Source: Diadema setosum
Lineage: Eukaryota; Echinodermata; Echinoidea; Diadematoida; Diadematidae
Assembly: GCA_033980235.1 (NCBI GenBank)
Contig: CM067075.1
Coordinates: 5,620,486-5,684,485, forward strand
Direction of reading: 5' to 3'
DNA: 64,000 nt
In this document: positions 45,020 to 56,569 of the stretch, piece after piece
How positions within the stretch are numbered: position 1 is the first letter of the stretch
How the letters are laid out: each line of letters begins with the position of its first letter
Translations under genes and position numbers: made by a program
The notes under the pieces: generated by a model
The model's input: the letters and a program-made list of their open reading frames with translations, nothing else
What the model was told of the DNA's origin: nothing
Database searches by the model: none

Positions 45020-46261
45020 TATCACGCATGCAGTGTAAACAGTGTGGAAGAAAGGTAGAAGAGGTAGATACTGAATTCCTGACTACGTCCCAAGTCACCT
45101 CTCCAAAAGATGACATAGATGGAAACGTCAGAGGTATTACTTCACAACCTGCCTTGACACTGTCAGACATACGAGACGCCCAACTAGCAGATGAAGACTT
45201 CAGTTGGATGATGAGCAGGAAAGAAAACAATGATCCGAGACCAGAGTGGAGTTCAGTAGCTCAAAAATCATCAGCAGTAAAGACATATTGGGCTCAATGG
45301 GATCAAATTGAGACCCATGAAGGTGTCCTTTTCCGACGGTGGGAGTCGGATGATGGGAGGTTGGTAAGGAGACAAATACTCTTACCTGAGAAACTCCGCA
45401 AAGATGTAGTTGCAGAGATTCATGGGAATCCCTGAGGTGGACACCTTGGCTCCCGCAAAACGCTTGCGAAAGTAAAGGCAAGGTTTTACTGGAGCGGATT
45501 GACAGCTGATGTGAGGTCCTTTATAAGGACGTGTTCTCTGTGGTCCTTTATAAGGACGTGTTCTCTGTGTCAGAGAAGGAAATCGCCTCCAAGGAAACGG
45601 CAAGCACCGTTACAACAAAGTCGTGTTGGAGCACCCCTGGAACGGGTTGCGATAGACTTAATGGGGCCCTTGCCAAAGACTGATTCAGGGAATCAGTGGA
45701 TTACCAAAGACTGATTCAGGGAATCAGTGGATTATGGTGATAGGTGACTATCATACAAAATGGATGGAGGCTTATGCTCTCCCGGATGCCAAGGCAGTGA
45801 CAGTGGCTAAGAAACTCGTTGATGAGTTTATCTGCCGGTTTGGCATTCCTCTGGAACTTCACTCGGACCAGGGCTCAAACTTTGAATCCCAAGTATTCTC
45901 AGAAGTCTGCACCCTCCTCAAGATTCATAAAACCCGGACTACTCCCTACAACCCCAAATCTGATGGTTTGGTAGAACGCTTTAACAGAACCCTAATAAAC
46001 ATCGTCGCTATGCTGCTCCATGAAACCGAAGGACAGAAAAATTGGGATGAGCACCTCGCTTTCGCTACTAGTGCATATCGAGCAACGCCCCAGGAGTCTA
46101 CAGGAGAAACTCCAAATATGATGATGCTCGGGAGAGAGACGAGGATGCCTATTGACCTGACAACTTCATCACTAGACGATGAAGAAAATGTCGCAGACGA
46201 CTACGCCCACATCTCGCCCCAGTGGAAAGCCACTAGCTTTCCTACTACAAAGCTTGAATAA
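45020..46261 (+). pseudogene. integrase of the LTR element, in pieces
   Basis: 45028-45435 holds CKQCGRKVEE and the lead-in to the zinc domain; a TGA at 45433-45435 interrupts it right after AEIHGNP. The next frame (about 45436-45714) supplies GGHLGSRKTL, TCSLCQRRK and VAIDLMGPLP (first catalytic Asp). 45734-46261 supplies HSDQGSNFES (second Asp, residue 45 of that frame) and GLVERFNRTL (catalytic Glu, residue 81), the D(35)E spacing of retroviral-type integrases. It would insert cDNA into chromosomes. One stop and a 31-bp duplication disable this copy. Confidence 0.88.
45515..45734 (+). repeat. two short tandem duplications inside integrase
   Basis: A 27-bp unit beginning GGTCCTTTATAAGGACG is repeated at 45515-45541 and 45542-45568, in frame, duplicating nine residues of the zinc domain. 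A 31-bp unit beginning CCAAAGACTGATTCAGGG is repeated at 45673-45703 and 45704-45734, shifting the frame. Both are exact or nearly exact, so both are recent. Confidence 0.9.
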
Positions 46262-46481
46262 TCAGTCAGCTAGCGGCAGCGACACAGATGAGGAAGATAC
46301 ACCCCCCACCCCGATTGCGCCTACCACCCTTCTTGCAAGTGCGGTTGAGAAGAGAACCATCCGGTATTATTACGACGGACGCATCATCCGACAGTTTGAT
46401 TCGACAATAACTTACACTGTAAAGGTCCCTAAGGACTGGGACAACAGCGTGGAGTGTAATCACGCTTTGTCGAAAAAGTAA
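46179..46481 (+). pseudogene. possible remnant downstream of integrase
   Basis: This 100-residue frame overlaps the integrase end. Its second half has an acidic stretch (SGSDTDEEDTPPTP) and RTIRYYYDGRIIRQFDS. It may be the shifted C-terminal tail of the polyprotein; no domain is recognised. Confidence 0.35.
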
Positions 46482-48029
46482 TAGTTAATGCCTGGTTTTG
46501 TTCGTATGTATGCGTGTATCTATGTTTTATGACCGTTTATTTCTTTTCTGAACCTGTTTCTAACCTTACCTATTCTCCTCTTCTCTCTCTCTCTTGCTTG
46601 CTCTCTCTCTCCCCATCTCTTCCTCTCTCCCTCTCTGTATCTTTTCTGTTACAGGTTATATGCACTGATAAGGTTGATATGTTGTAAGTATTGTAAATAT
46701 GGTACACCAGTATTCAAAAACATTTCTGTTTTGTTAAGTAATGCTGTTGTTATGCCTTGTGTTGACACATGGTAAAGGAAAACTTTACGAAAAGTTCGGT
46801 TTGTATGAGTTCTCTTTGCAGTAACAAAGAAATAGTTTGCTGATCATATAAATGTGTGTTTACATCTACGAAGCACACAGATCGAATGGAAATGATAACT
46901 GCCTTAGTATTTTTGTGTTTACACTAAAGTATACATGTGTTTTTATACAGACTTTCACTTTCTTCTAACTATGTGCTCATGTATAGTATACACATAAAGG
47001 TACATTTTTTTGTCTATTGTGTATAAAGCTTATTCCAAAGCAGGTTTGCCAAAGGAGAAGTATGGCTGACATGTATATGAACAGGTGCATTAAAAGAAAA
47101 ATAGTTTATATGTTACTTGTATCTTTTTGGAGGAACAAACAGAACCGGATTTAAACTTAGCTTTTTACATGCCAGGTGTATGTTTATTATGGTTAAGTCT
47201 GTTTGTTGATAACACTGTTGGAGAATCTTGTCCGCGCTTCCTGGGCAAGTACAAGTACTTGACTTTATGGTACTTTGTGATTTTTGTCTGAAGTTCGTTG
47301 TTGTTGGACTTCGGAAAGATTTGTGTACATACTGTGTAAACATCTTGTTTTCTAGTGATTACTAGAAGATTGAAAGTATTTATGTTATGTCTTAACTTAC
47401 CATTCTCTACTTTCCTTCTCTATGGCCTGATACTTTTGCTTTTTCCTTTTTGACTATCCGTATAAGTTCTGCCTCACATTCTCCCCTTCTCTTCAACTAT
47501 TTCTGCTCACTTTCTCTGTTGTCTTTCTCTACCAGAACGATTTGACAGTTGTGCATTGTTACCATTAACGAGACATGATTTTGTTTTGTATTACATGTAT
47601 GACGACATCTGGAGTTTAATTGCTGCAAGTTCCTCAGGTGTGAACATGACTTTTATGAAGAAAGTTTTATGCTTGTATTCACATTCCTATATTTTTGTGC
47701 CAAGTGATACAGGGTGTTTCAAGATGCAAAGTATGGAAGTGCCATACACATTTTAAAGCTTTGATACCTCTTTCAGTGCTAGACAACTGTTTGCCAAACA
47801 TTAGGGTGTGACAAGAAATGTTTCTACATGTTATATGCTACGTGAAAAAGTATATTTTTGTATGTTATACTTGATGCCTTAATTGCCATACGTGTGTTGG
47901 TCAGTCATACCTCAGTTTGTAAATAGTTTTCGTTTTGTTTTCTTTGAAAAAAAAAAATAACGTTCTGTGAATTTTGTGGCGTTTTCAGATAATTTGAAAC
48001 TGGGACGTTTCAATCTTGGTAGAGGGTTG
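46482..48029 (+). other. 3' noncoding region of the LTR element
   Basis: No open frame resembles an envelope protein. A CT-rich tract at about 46576-46637 is followed by CTTTTCTGTTACAG (to 46654), which looks like a 3' splice site. The sequence just before the 3' LTR (GGTAGAGGG, about 48018-48026) is a weak polypurine tract. Confidence 0.5.
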
Positions 48030-48649
48030 TGTCACAAAATTGCCCAGAGCACCCCTCTCACTGTAATGGATCAGTCCAGGGTTGTGCACTGGAGTGTGCA
48101 CTGGAGTGTGTCCTGTACTGTAGTCATAGGTCATGTGTTAAAGTACACGGGTCATGAGTGTGTGTGTGCCTGACCCAGTGTCAGGTCAGTATAAAGTTAA
48201 GTGATGTGCACTTAACTTGGCAGTGGGCAGTCAGTCAGTTGTTGAGTGTGTCCGGGGATTGCTGTGGGGTACGTGAAGACTAAATCCTGCCACGGTGCTG
48301 TTTTGGCTGCAATACTCTGTTACTGTACTTCTCTCTTGCTATGCTCTGTACTGGTACTTGAATCGACATACACTGCAGCTGTATTGGAGTTGATCCTCCG
48401 TGATTAAACACATCGGAACGGTATGTACCCTGACTGTTGACTCATTTTGTGATGTCTTGGCCTACATAATAAGTGCATGTAGTGGGTGCTCATTGTAGGT
48501 GGTTGCTCTGATGAGCGAGGGTGTGACTGTGAGGTGACCATGAATGAGTGAGCGATGAGCTGAGGTGCCTGCCAGCCATATACTTTGGCGAGTATCCCGA
48601 TTGAGTGAATGAAAATTCTCAGTAATAACAAAGAGGCAAATTTGTTACA
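48030..48649 (+). repeat. 3' LTR
   Basis: A near-identical copy of 41679-42297 with one inserted base near 48064 and about three substitutions. The second TATAAA is at 48190-48195. Confidence 0.95.
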
Positions 48650-48653
48650 ATAG

Positions 48654-50889
48654 ACTTCAGACTGGCCGTGAAGATGAGTGGCGATCCAACAATCTTTGTT
48701 GCTTTAAGAGCACTGAGCCTCGAGTTATTCTTAAATTCGAATGACTTTTTTTTCACAAAGTAATATACATAGCGCTTACATGAGTATATAATATTCTAAG
48801 GAATTTTGAATCACATATAAGCTTTAAAAAAGCATGGATACCATTTTAGTAATATCAGCTTTGTATTTCGATAAATAAAAATGTCAGCAAATTTCATGTT
48901 TAACTCTATATGGCAAAGGGAGATGCACAAGAGACGTATAGCTCGTAAATATGTCAATTACTCTCGGAGATTAGGGCATCTCAAGGTCCGTCGAGGACTC
49001 CATGTATGAAAATTTTGATAACATGACGTCAGGCGAAACAGAGAGAAAGAAAGGACTATGACAAGGACAAGAACGAAAGCAAGGACAAAACAGGCAGGAA
49101 AATAAACTAAAGAGAGGCATAACAAAGATTTCCCGACGAGAAAACAGTATGAAAAAAAAAAAGATGTAGGCCTACACACAAATTATAGGTGGCTTTATAG
49201 GGCTACCAAAATATTGCAGTGTAGTTCCTTGAACAATAATGCCCAACACTGATACACATGAATGTAATAGTAAGATAATGATTTTAAGGAAAAGTAAAAT
49301 TGACTAACATGACACATGCTATTAATCGAGTAACGTAAAACTACTGAGGTTTTTTTTTTTTTTAATATAAGGGGATAGGTTTAACGTAAAAAAAAAAGTC
49401 AATCAATGAAATGAAATACCGTATAGAGCAGGTTTTTAAATTTAAAAAAAAAGTACTGAACCTTCAATCAAATTTACACGTTTTGTCATATTCAGACTTA
49501 TTTCTATAAACTCTTTTAAAATAGTCCAGTTCGGTTTCACTTCATTTCCTACTTATCATATCAGGTTACACTGAAAGTAAGCACAAATTCTTGTACTTTG
49601 TCAATAAAAGATACCAAAGAACATACACAATTACGTGTATAAATGGTGGAAATCGAATTAAGTTTTCCGGTAGTACAAAGAGGTATATGACCGGACCTAC
49701 ATAAAACCTCGTTTGGTTGTAAGCCCCGAGCAATCAGAATCTGTGAATAAGAACTGGAGAGGGAATAGATATATTAGTTCGAACGAGATGAAATACAAAT
49801 ACAAATAGGATATACCTGCGTAAGTAAATTCGAACCTAGCTCAGGATAAAACGTTGTTATTGTTCATAATGTACTTCGGCATGTACGGGAGGCGTACGGG
49901 AGTGTTATTGCATTGATTGGAACTGCTATACAAATACTGTATTAAGCATAGATACAACAAAAAAGTGGAATGTACAATCATTGAGCTATCAGACGGTCGA
50001 GGGCGAGATCTCAGTAAAGGAATAAAAGAAATATCTGCGGAATCCAAATTGCACATGATGAATTCCTCGAGAGCGTGACGACAAGGGCCATATTGCGCTC
50101 ATCAGCCTGTTGACAATTCCGTGAAATCACGAGTAGGAAAATGATATACGACAATATATCATTACATGAGACGTTGCAAATCTATTCAGTTGTTAGGTTC
50201 ACACGCTGTTCCTATAAACTGTAAGTACAGGTCGAAAACTTAACTCTCGATGAAAAGCTTGTAGTTTAGTGCTGTGTACACGCACTCCAAAATTATAGCA
50301 ACTTATAGTTTTAAAAAGGGTATATAGCCAGATATATAGCATTGGTGGGGATTACGATTGAGCTTTCAACTTTTTGCAAGATACTGAGATAAATATACAC
50401 CACCTATATGGAATGATACAGGACATACCATTGTAAGAGGAATTCAAAGTTTATCTGCAGAAAATCGGTTTTGAAATGGCTGAGATGTCCAAAAACAAAG
50501 TAAAACATAGAAATCCTAATAAAAGTTGGGTCCCACCTTTTATTAGTTTCACTTGTTTTGGATATCTCATCAATTTAAAAACAAATTTTCATCAAATAAA
50601 CGTCGAATTCCTCTCGGAATTTTATTTCATATTTCATTAGAGGTTTCTCGTTATCTCACACACACGCAAAAAAAAAATAGAAACCTGAAGCCAGGTCTCA
50701 ACCAGAGAATATACCATCCCTTTAAAGAACGGAACTAGTTTTCGACCTAAACATCAAGTTTGGCAATTACTGCGTATAATGTCTATTATATACAAGCTAT
50801 ACATTTAGTAAAAACTCTTTAATTTGCGTTTAAAGGAATGTCAGGACGAACAGCTTGTTATTGTAGGGGAGAGATCATTACAGTATTAT
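48654..50889. other. no gene recognised
   Basis: AT-rich DNA with short featureless frames. A T run lies at 49351-49364 and several A runs nearby. No element boundary is evident. Confidence 0.45.
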
Positions 50890-51052
50890 CTGGGCCCCAT
50901 TCATAAAAAGTTGACGTCATGGCAGCTATTGCTGGAATGGCAATTGTCGTGGTAACGACAAGAATCCACCTTCCTGATTGGCTGTTGCTTAGGGAAGTTG
51001 CCATTTTAGCAAGATTGCTGTCATACCACCTTTTATAAGATGGGGCCCTGAT
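50888..51052. mobile_element. about 160-bp hairpin MITE
   Basis: The inverted ends are GGGCCCCATTCATAAAAAG (from about 50892) and, on the minus strand from about 51048, GGGCCCCATCTTATAAAAGG. ATGGCAGC and TGACAGCAAT stretches also pair. AT flanks both ends. There is no coding. Similar GGGCCC...TTCATAAAA elements are common in invertebrate genomes, as I recall. Confidence 0.7.
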
Positions 51053-52932
51053 AGCTATATGCATTATTGATTGTTGTTGCTTTTCGCGAAATATTGTACG
51101 TTGACGGTGAAATGCGTCACTTTGGCGCGTAGGAGTGAATTAAACTATTTTTGTCTGAACTTAAACTCCAAAAAACTGGAACACAATTTTGCCGACACTA
51201 TATAGCTAAACATTTTTTTTGGGGGGGGGGGGGGTTGTTTTGTTTTGAAGAATCTGTGTTGCTAGTATGAGTCATTATTATCTGGCATGGTTGATATTTT
51301 CATGGCACGTTGTTTTGTGGTTGTTGTTTTTTTTTTTTTTAGATCGTTGATATACAAAATACACAACATAGGGCTTAACAAGGACCGTGTGGGACGCCAC
51401 GGGATTGGAGTAGGAGTGTAGTATGAAATATGAATCTAAAACCAATCTGTTTTCTGGCATTTTTAAAGAAATAATTGACGTGAAAAAAGGGTGGAAAGTA
51501 CATTCTAAATCTAGGAATAGAGCTCGCGATAATTAGCTGTCGTTGATATTCTTTACAATCGATATTTGGTATCAAACAACCATGTACATCCAATAGTCAC
51601 TGTAGTTTGGCAAGGTAGAAAACAAGATTGTGTGTCATTGTATTGGCTTTGCTCTAAGAATGCACGCATCTGCTTGTGGACCACTCTTTTAAGGAACTTC
51701 TTTTGTAATGAGCTGTCCACTGGTCAAGCCTGTTCATTCCTAGAGCAATTCAATTACACTGAGTGATATACAATCTGGTTTTTGACCAGTTGACCTCACC
51801 AATCACCAGATATACTAACAGTAGCCCCGCTATTTGTAGTGATACAGCTGATGTACTAGACATTCATTTTATTGAAATATTTTTCCACGAATGCATTTTT
51901 CTCATTAAAATTCATAATTTTATTATTCTATGCAACTGCATAAACACTTGTTTTCATTCAGCAGAAAAAAGAAGTCCAGTTTTCAATTTCTTCTTTCTTT
52001 TGAAGTGAACTTCTTGCTGCTACGCACGATAAGACTATGCAATTTTAAATGACAATGTTTTTTGAACAGACAATGCGTCCAATGTATATTCGATACTTTC
52101 TCGATAGATTCCTTTCGGCAGCATATTTTAGATGGAATGTCATTTTGACACCATTTCTATGCCTGATTGGTAATCATGTTTTGGTCAAAGCAAGATTTAT
52201 TTCCGTTGATCGATGATGAGTAAACCGGTGACCAATGATTGTAATGACACTGTGATTATTTTCAATAATTTCATGGAATTTCACCTTGTAGATAGCATTT
52301 CAGGCGTGCAAAGATCTAGGCATGCTTGCACATCCAAATTGAAAGAAAGACGAAAAGAAAAGGAGAAACAGAGAAAAAAGAAATGGTAGGGTAAGGAAAT
52401 CACTAACAAATAGTAAAGACCATCCCTCCCCGTGTTGATGACGAGGTGAACCAAGAATTGTAACTCTGTTCATAAAAAGGGTTAATCACTGGTATTGAAA
52501 TAGGTTAATAGAGCCTGATAATGCACATTGTTATTAATGACTCAATATTTTTGAAGTGTCAATCACAACCTCCATGATAGCATTAAGTCGATGTCGAATT
52601 CAGTTAACACACTAACCCACAAAAACCGCTTTAGATTGATTTTGTTTTAGTGCCCACATAACATCGATACAGCAGGGCGGATCCATGGAATTCCGTGAAA
52701 GGGAGGCGCCTTTAAAAAATTAAAGAGGGATGCAAAAAGGTGTTCGCCCTTATATTCTTTTGTTTTAATGGAATAAAAAGGGGCGCGCGCCAGGTGCGCC
52801 CCCCCCCCCCCCCGCCCACCACCCACTTCACCCCGATTCGCCACTGTACGGAGACATCTTTAACTGACGCACTCCTGTTCACATCTACCGAATGGTAAAG
52901 ATAATAGGATCATGGAATAACAATATATACAA
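51053..52932. other. no gene recognised; upstream or intron of the NAT gene
   Basis: G run at 51221-51232, T run at 51329-51341, C run at 52799-52813. The final part, up to the splice acceptor at 52965, is probably intron or promoter-proximal DNA of the acetyltransferase gene. No upstream exon could be placed. Confidence 0.45.
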
Positions 52933-52960
52933 TTGTATCTTTACTTTAATAATCATATCT

Positions 52961-52966
52961 TTCAGG
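52961..52966 (+). promoter_or_regulatory. 3' splice site of the NAT coding exon
   Basis: A pyrimidine-containing stretch then TTCAG (52961-52965) precedes the coding exon. This puts the first in-exon ATG at 52990. The ATG at 52933 lies in the presumed intron and was not used. Confidence 0.6.
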
Positions 52967-52989
52967 TATCTACCATTGACAGCTTAGAC

Positions 52990-53901
52990 ATGGCTACCAC
53001 TAAAAACGTGATAACGAAAGTTAAAGCTTTCTCCTTCCTTCGTAACGTCCTGGATATTGCTTGCCCCGAGAGCAAAATGGCAACTGATTCGACAGCTCTT
53101 CTCAGTGACATAGTGTCATCTTGGCAGAGCCACATCCCATTTCAGAACCTTGGGATGATAGCTTGTCCTCAGGAAGAACGCCATCTCCCTACCCTTCATG
53201 AGATCAAGGAGAATGTATTCGCCAATATGGGGGGAAGCTGTTACCATAACAACATCGGCTGCTACCTGATTCTTTGTGCTGTCGGCTTTGATGTATCCTT
53301 AGTTGCCAGTGATGTCGGAATGAGAAATAATCACCCTCTTTCTATCGTCTATAATCTCTCGTATTCTGGTAGCCGCCACATTGTAGATGTGGGAACCGGC
53401 GGATATCCAACTTTCCTTCCAATCCATCTTGATTTCAAGAAGGAGTCATGTGAGTACCACCAGTCCTATCTGAGATACAAATTTATCCTGGAAGGGGACA
53501 CCATCACTCGTGTGCACAACGCCGACTCCAACCCGTCAGCTGGGGCGTGGTTTGAGGACACGACGGTAGATGGCTGGTATCCATACACCATCATTCACCA
53601 TGATACACCAGTTGAAATATCTTACTTCGACGAAACGATGAAGAAACTCTTCACGCAGGTTTTGCCGTCGGTACCACTCTTGTCCAGTCCTATGGCCACG
53701 TATTTTCCGAATGGCCGCTTTGTTTCTATAAAAAACACCACTCTCCTGGTCGAGAATGACCAAGGAAAGGTGGAAAAGCTCTACCTGAAATCACGTGCCG
53801 ACATTCTTGCAGCATATGCACATTTCTTCCCACAGTTGCCTCCAGAGTTGATTCTAACAGCCCTGGCGGATGGTAATGTGAAGTTGAACTTTGATAAGTA
53901 G
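52990..53901 (+). CDS. arylamine N-acetyltransferase
   Basis: 303 residues in one exon, close to the usual 280-300. These cytosolic enzymes move acetyl from acetyl-CoA to arylamines and hydrazines through a Cys-His-Asp triad. Here PFQNL (50-54) matches the conserved PFENL. The catalytic Cys is 84 in GGSCYHNN, the His is 115 in NNHPLSI, and the Asp is 133 in VDVGTGG. The usual RGGxCxExN motif is altered (MGGSCYHNN), so the Arg and Glu are missing. The Cys lies about 15 residues later than in human NATs because of an N-terminal extension. The frame is intact and the base composition is less AT-rich than its surroundings, so it is probably functional. The substrate is unknown. Confidence 0.92.
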   Translation: MATTKNVITKVKAFSFLRNVLDIACPESKMATDSTALLSDIVSSWQSHIPFQNLGMIACPQEERHLPTLHEIKENVFANMGGSCYHNNIGCYLILCAVGFDVSLVASDVGMRNNHPLSIVYNLSYSGSRHIVDVGTGGYPTFLPIHLDFKKESCEYHQSYLRYKFILEGDTITRVHNADSNPSAGAWFEDTTVDGWYPYTIIHHDTPVEISYFDETMKKLFTQVLPSVPLLSSPMATYFPNGRFVSIKNTTLLVENDQGKVEKLYLKSRADILAAYAHFFPQLPPELILTALADGNVKLNFDK

Positions 53902-54221
53902 GAGACCCTTGTTAGAACAAGGGATTGACCGACGATTTGAACAAGGAAGTCGAAGTTTAGCTAAATTGAACCTACCAGATTTAAAAGAAAACCTTTCATT
54001 TGACATTCATGGACAGCCTCACATAAATGTTGATATTGGTTTCGAACTAAATTATCGTAGCACATTAAATGCAATGTATAGATCATCAAAATGTATCAGA
54101 TTTAATCACCTTCGTATTTAAAACGTTTGTGTTTGTGATAATGTTAGGGGACTTTGATAATTGATAAATGTAATATACAGTCTTTGATTTGATTTGTATG
54201 TTTACTTACTAGGAGATTTTT
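53902..54221 (+). other. probable 3' UTR of the NAT gene
   Basis: A perfect hairpin CCCTTGTT-AG-AACAAGGG (53906-53923) starts four bases after the stop. ATTAAA at 54064-54069 is a possible polyadenylation signal; no AATAAA is seen. A frame at 53891-54121 is not considered a gene. Confidence 0.45.
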
Positions 54222-55357
54222 CAGTCAGGCCGCAGCACGTATGCTAATGAGCCGATCCGGCAAGATTTATTCAGTACTCTCGTTGACGATCTTTGCGTTC
54301 CGAAGGTGTCTCGTGAGTGCGAGATTTTGCGAGAGTTTGACAGGGCTATGGTTTTCACAGTGTAGCGACTTGTACATACATCCATCATAATATGGCTACA
54401 AGTCACGGTAAGTTGTTCTCAAGACGTTGATCTTATCATGACGATATACTGTAATCAGTTGAATTTGCGTAAATTTTACCTGCTTTTCAGGGAAGATTTT
54501 GTCGTCTAAAGTTCGTTTTTGGTTCCTTACCGGATTAAGAAACTGTTGTTTCTGATTTTGGCTTTTTCGTAGAGAGGAAACTTTGATGCTCATCATTGGA
54601 GTCAAAGAGACGCGAGCATGGTTTATACTAGTTTTTCCGTTTTGAAATGTCTGTAAATTTCACTCCAAAGCCGGAAGTATGCTCCACACAAAGTGTACAG
54701 TGGCGCGAAAGAGTGGAATTTCGGCGACTGGCGCGCGCTGTACCAAGCTTCTAGTCTGTCGTACATGCGTACCACGCAAGTCCGAAGCACAGGACTACAT
54801 GCGTGCCTGTATGCAAGCATGCGCTATGCACGCACGTGGCATGAAACCGTATCGGCGTAATGACGTAATGCAAGCGCTGAATGCAAGCGCTGTCCAATGA
54901 GAGAGCTTACTCTTGAGATTGCACGGTTTCAAGCTGACCAGCACTGACATCGATGTATATTTTACTGGTTCCTGACCGGATTAAGCAACAAATTGTCAAG
55001 ATATTTACATGGATACAAAGATTAAGAGATGGACTACCATATAATGCATTTTCATTGAGACGCAAGGTAAAAGTAACGTCTTGAACGTGTACTACACGAA
55101 TTACTTTTTTCATCATTTTTCAAGCTCAAATTACGCTATGATATTTTTCATTTACAATAATTTGAGTAACAAGTGAAAATAGCTTACATATTTTCCTTGA
55201 ATTTGATACCAAATTTGTGAATATAAGGTGTATTTTTGTTGCCGAAAGCCCAAGGACAAAATCCCCTTAGGCAGCTCATTACGTATGCAAGCCTCGAGCG
55301 GGCTTGCATACGAGTTGAATAAATATGAGCGAATTATCGGGTGCTGCGGTCTGACTG
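54222..55357. mobile_element. 1.1-kb inverted-repeat element
   Basis: The ends CAGTCAGGCCGCAGCAC (54222-54238) and, on the minus strand from 55357, CAGTCAGACCGCAGCAC match at 16 of 17 bases. TTTT flanks both sides, but a real target duplication is not clear. GGTTCCTTACCGGATTAAG (54518-54536) recurs as GGTTCCTGACCGGATTAAG (54967-54985). A GC- and CpG-rich block lies at about 54700-54900. No coding sequence is recognised. Confidence 0.65.
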
Positions 55358-55533
55358 TTTTACTCTGCTCCTGTTTATAGTTCTACATCGAGAATATACT
55401 TAGTATGACTTGGCTTTTCTTCATTCTTCACTGCACTTTCATTCTTTACTGAACTTCACTGGGTGACCGCACACTTTCTTTTGTTGTATGTTTTAGTTCT
55501 ACGGTATACGCCATGGTGTGTTTGGGCGCGCCT

Positions 55534-55565
<32 letters not shown>

Positions 55566-56340
55566 CATGCCCAAATATATAACTGATGATGAATTACGAC
55601 GCCACCTGGTAAGGTTGATGACAAGAGAGGTGGCCGATATAAACTGATGTTCCCACGAGCAAAACATTGACATGATCTGCAAAGTTAGGCACTTTACATG
55701 TGAAAGACAAGTAATGACAAGCAGAAAACTCGATAGCACTGTACACTTTGTCCAAAGTCCTTCTGGTACAGAAAGACTTAATTTTCCGTCTTCGAAATGA
55801 GGTAGTAGCAGTTTGATGTGTCGTAGTTTTTAGTTAAGTATTCACGAATTCCAAGAGGAGGGAGTTAATAATGTATATTTAATGGGTTTTTATTCACTTT
55901 CAGTGTTACTCAGAACAACGGGCGAGCCATGAGGCAAATTCTTTCATTGGGTTACCGCACATTGGCGTTGTTAGTTAATTTATACGCAAGCTATAAATTC
56001 ATGTCATTAATGAGTCGTATTTTTTACTCATGCATTTCAAGCACACCGGGAACTCCGTCTTGCTTGATGTTTGATGTTTAGTCTTGTTCTGAGCAAAATG
56101 TGTGCTTTTGCTGTTTTGTCTATGTTTTGTTGTTTATGCTTTCTTGTTTATGCTGTCGTTTGTCATGCTATCTCTCGTGATCACATTCACCTGTTAATCT
56201 ATTTCGACTCCATGATGGTTTGGTCCCGCTCTGCTTATGCAAAGTTTGTCATTTTTCCTTTAGGAGCCTGCGCTCCATATTCAACACTTAATTTTGACTG
56301 TTAATATGGCGCAGATAGTTTTGCTTTTCATTCTTTAGGG
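55358..56340. other. no gene recognised
   Basis: TG microsatellite at about 55536-55563. A 77-residue frame at 56071-56304 is hydrophobic and Cys-rich without a known domain. The end may be the 5' region of LINE-6. Confidence 0.4.
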
Positions 56341-56569
56341 AATGAATATTTGATTGACCTTTTTGGAATCAATCAAAAGGATCAACAAAGTAAAAATGGC
56401 TCATTTAGATATGAATGCTGTGCAGCAGATGTCATTAATTCTATTTTTGATAATTTGAATGTGAATGAAGAAAATGCATTATATCAGGGTTCTGATTATC
56501 TAACGATTAATCAGTTTCAGTCATAAGAGATATCGAATGACAATTTTGCATTGAAGCACCTAACTTCAG

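Larger units (their letters stand above)
41675..48653 (+). mobile_element. Gypsy-like LTR retrotransposon, complete ends, defective interior
   Basis: Two LTRs of about 620 bp (41679-42297 and 48030-48649) begin TGTCAC and end TTACA, flanked by ATAG (41675-41678 and 48650-48653). They differ at only about four or five positions by eye, so the insertion is recent. Internal order is primer-binding site, leader, gag in two frames, a decayed integrase-like stretch, integrase in pieces, and a noncoding 3' region. Protease, reverse transcriptase and RNase H are not found: only about 1 kb separates gag from integrase. Movement must have relied on another copy. Confidence 0.93.

Noticed and set aside
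41675..48653. Functional envelope gene in the LTR element
   Set aside because: The region between integrase and the 3' LTR has no long open frame, signal peptide or membrane segment.
52933..52989. ORF extension upstream of the NAT start
   Set aside because: It spans the TTCAG splice acceptor; those 19 residues are presumed intron and untranslated sequence.
53891..54121. 76-residue frame after the NAT stop
   Set aside because: Overlaps the 3' UTR, no domain; treated as chance.
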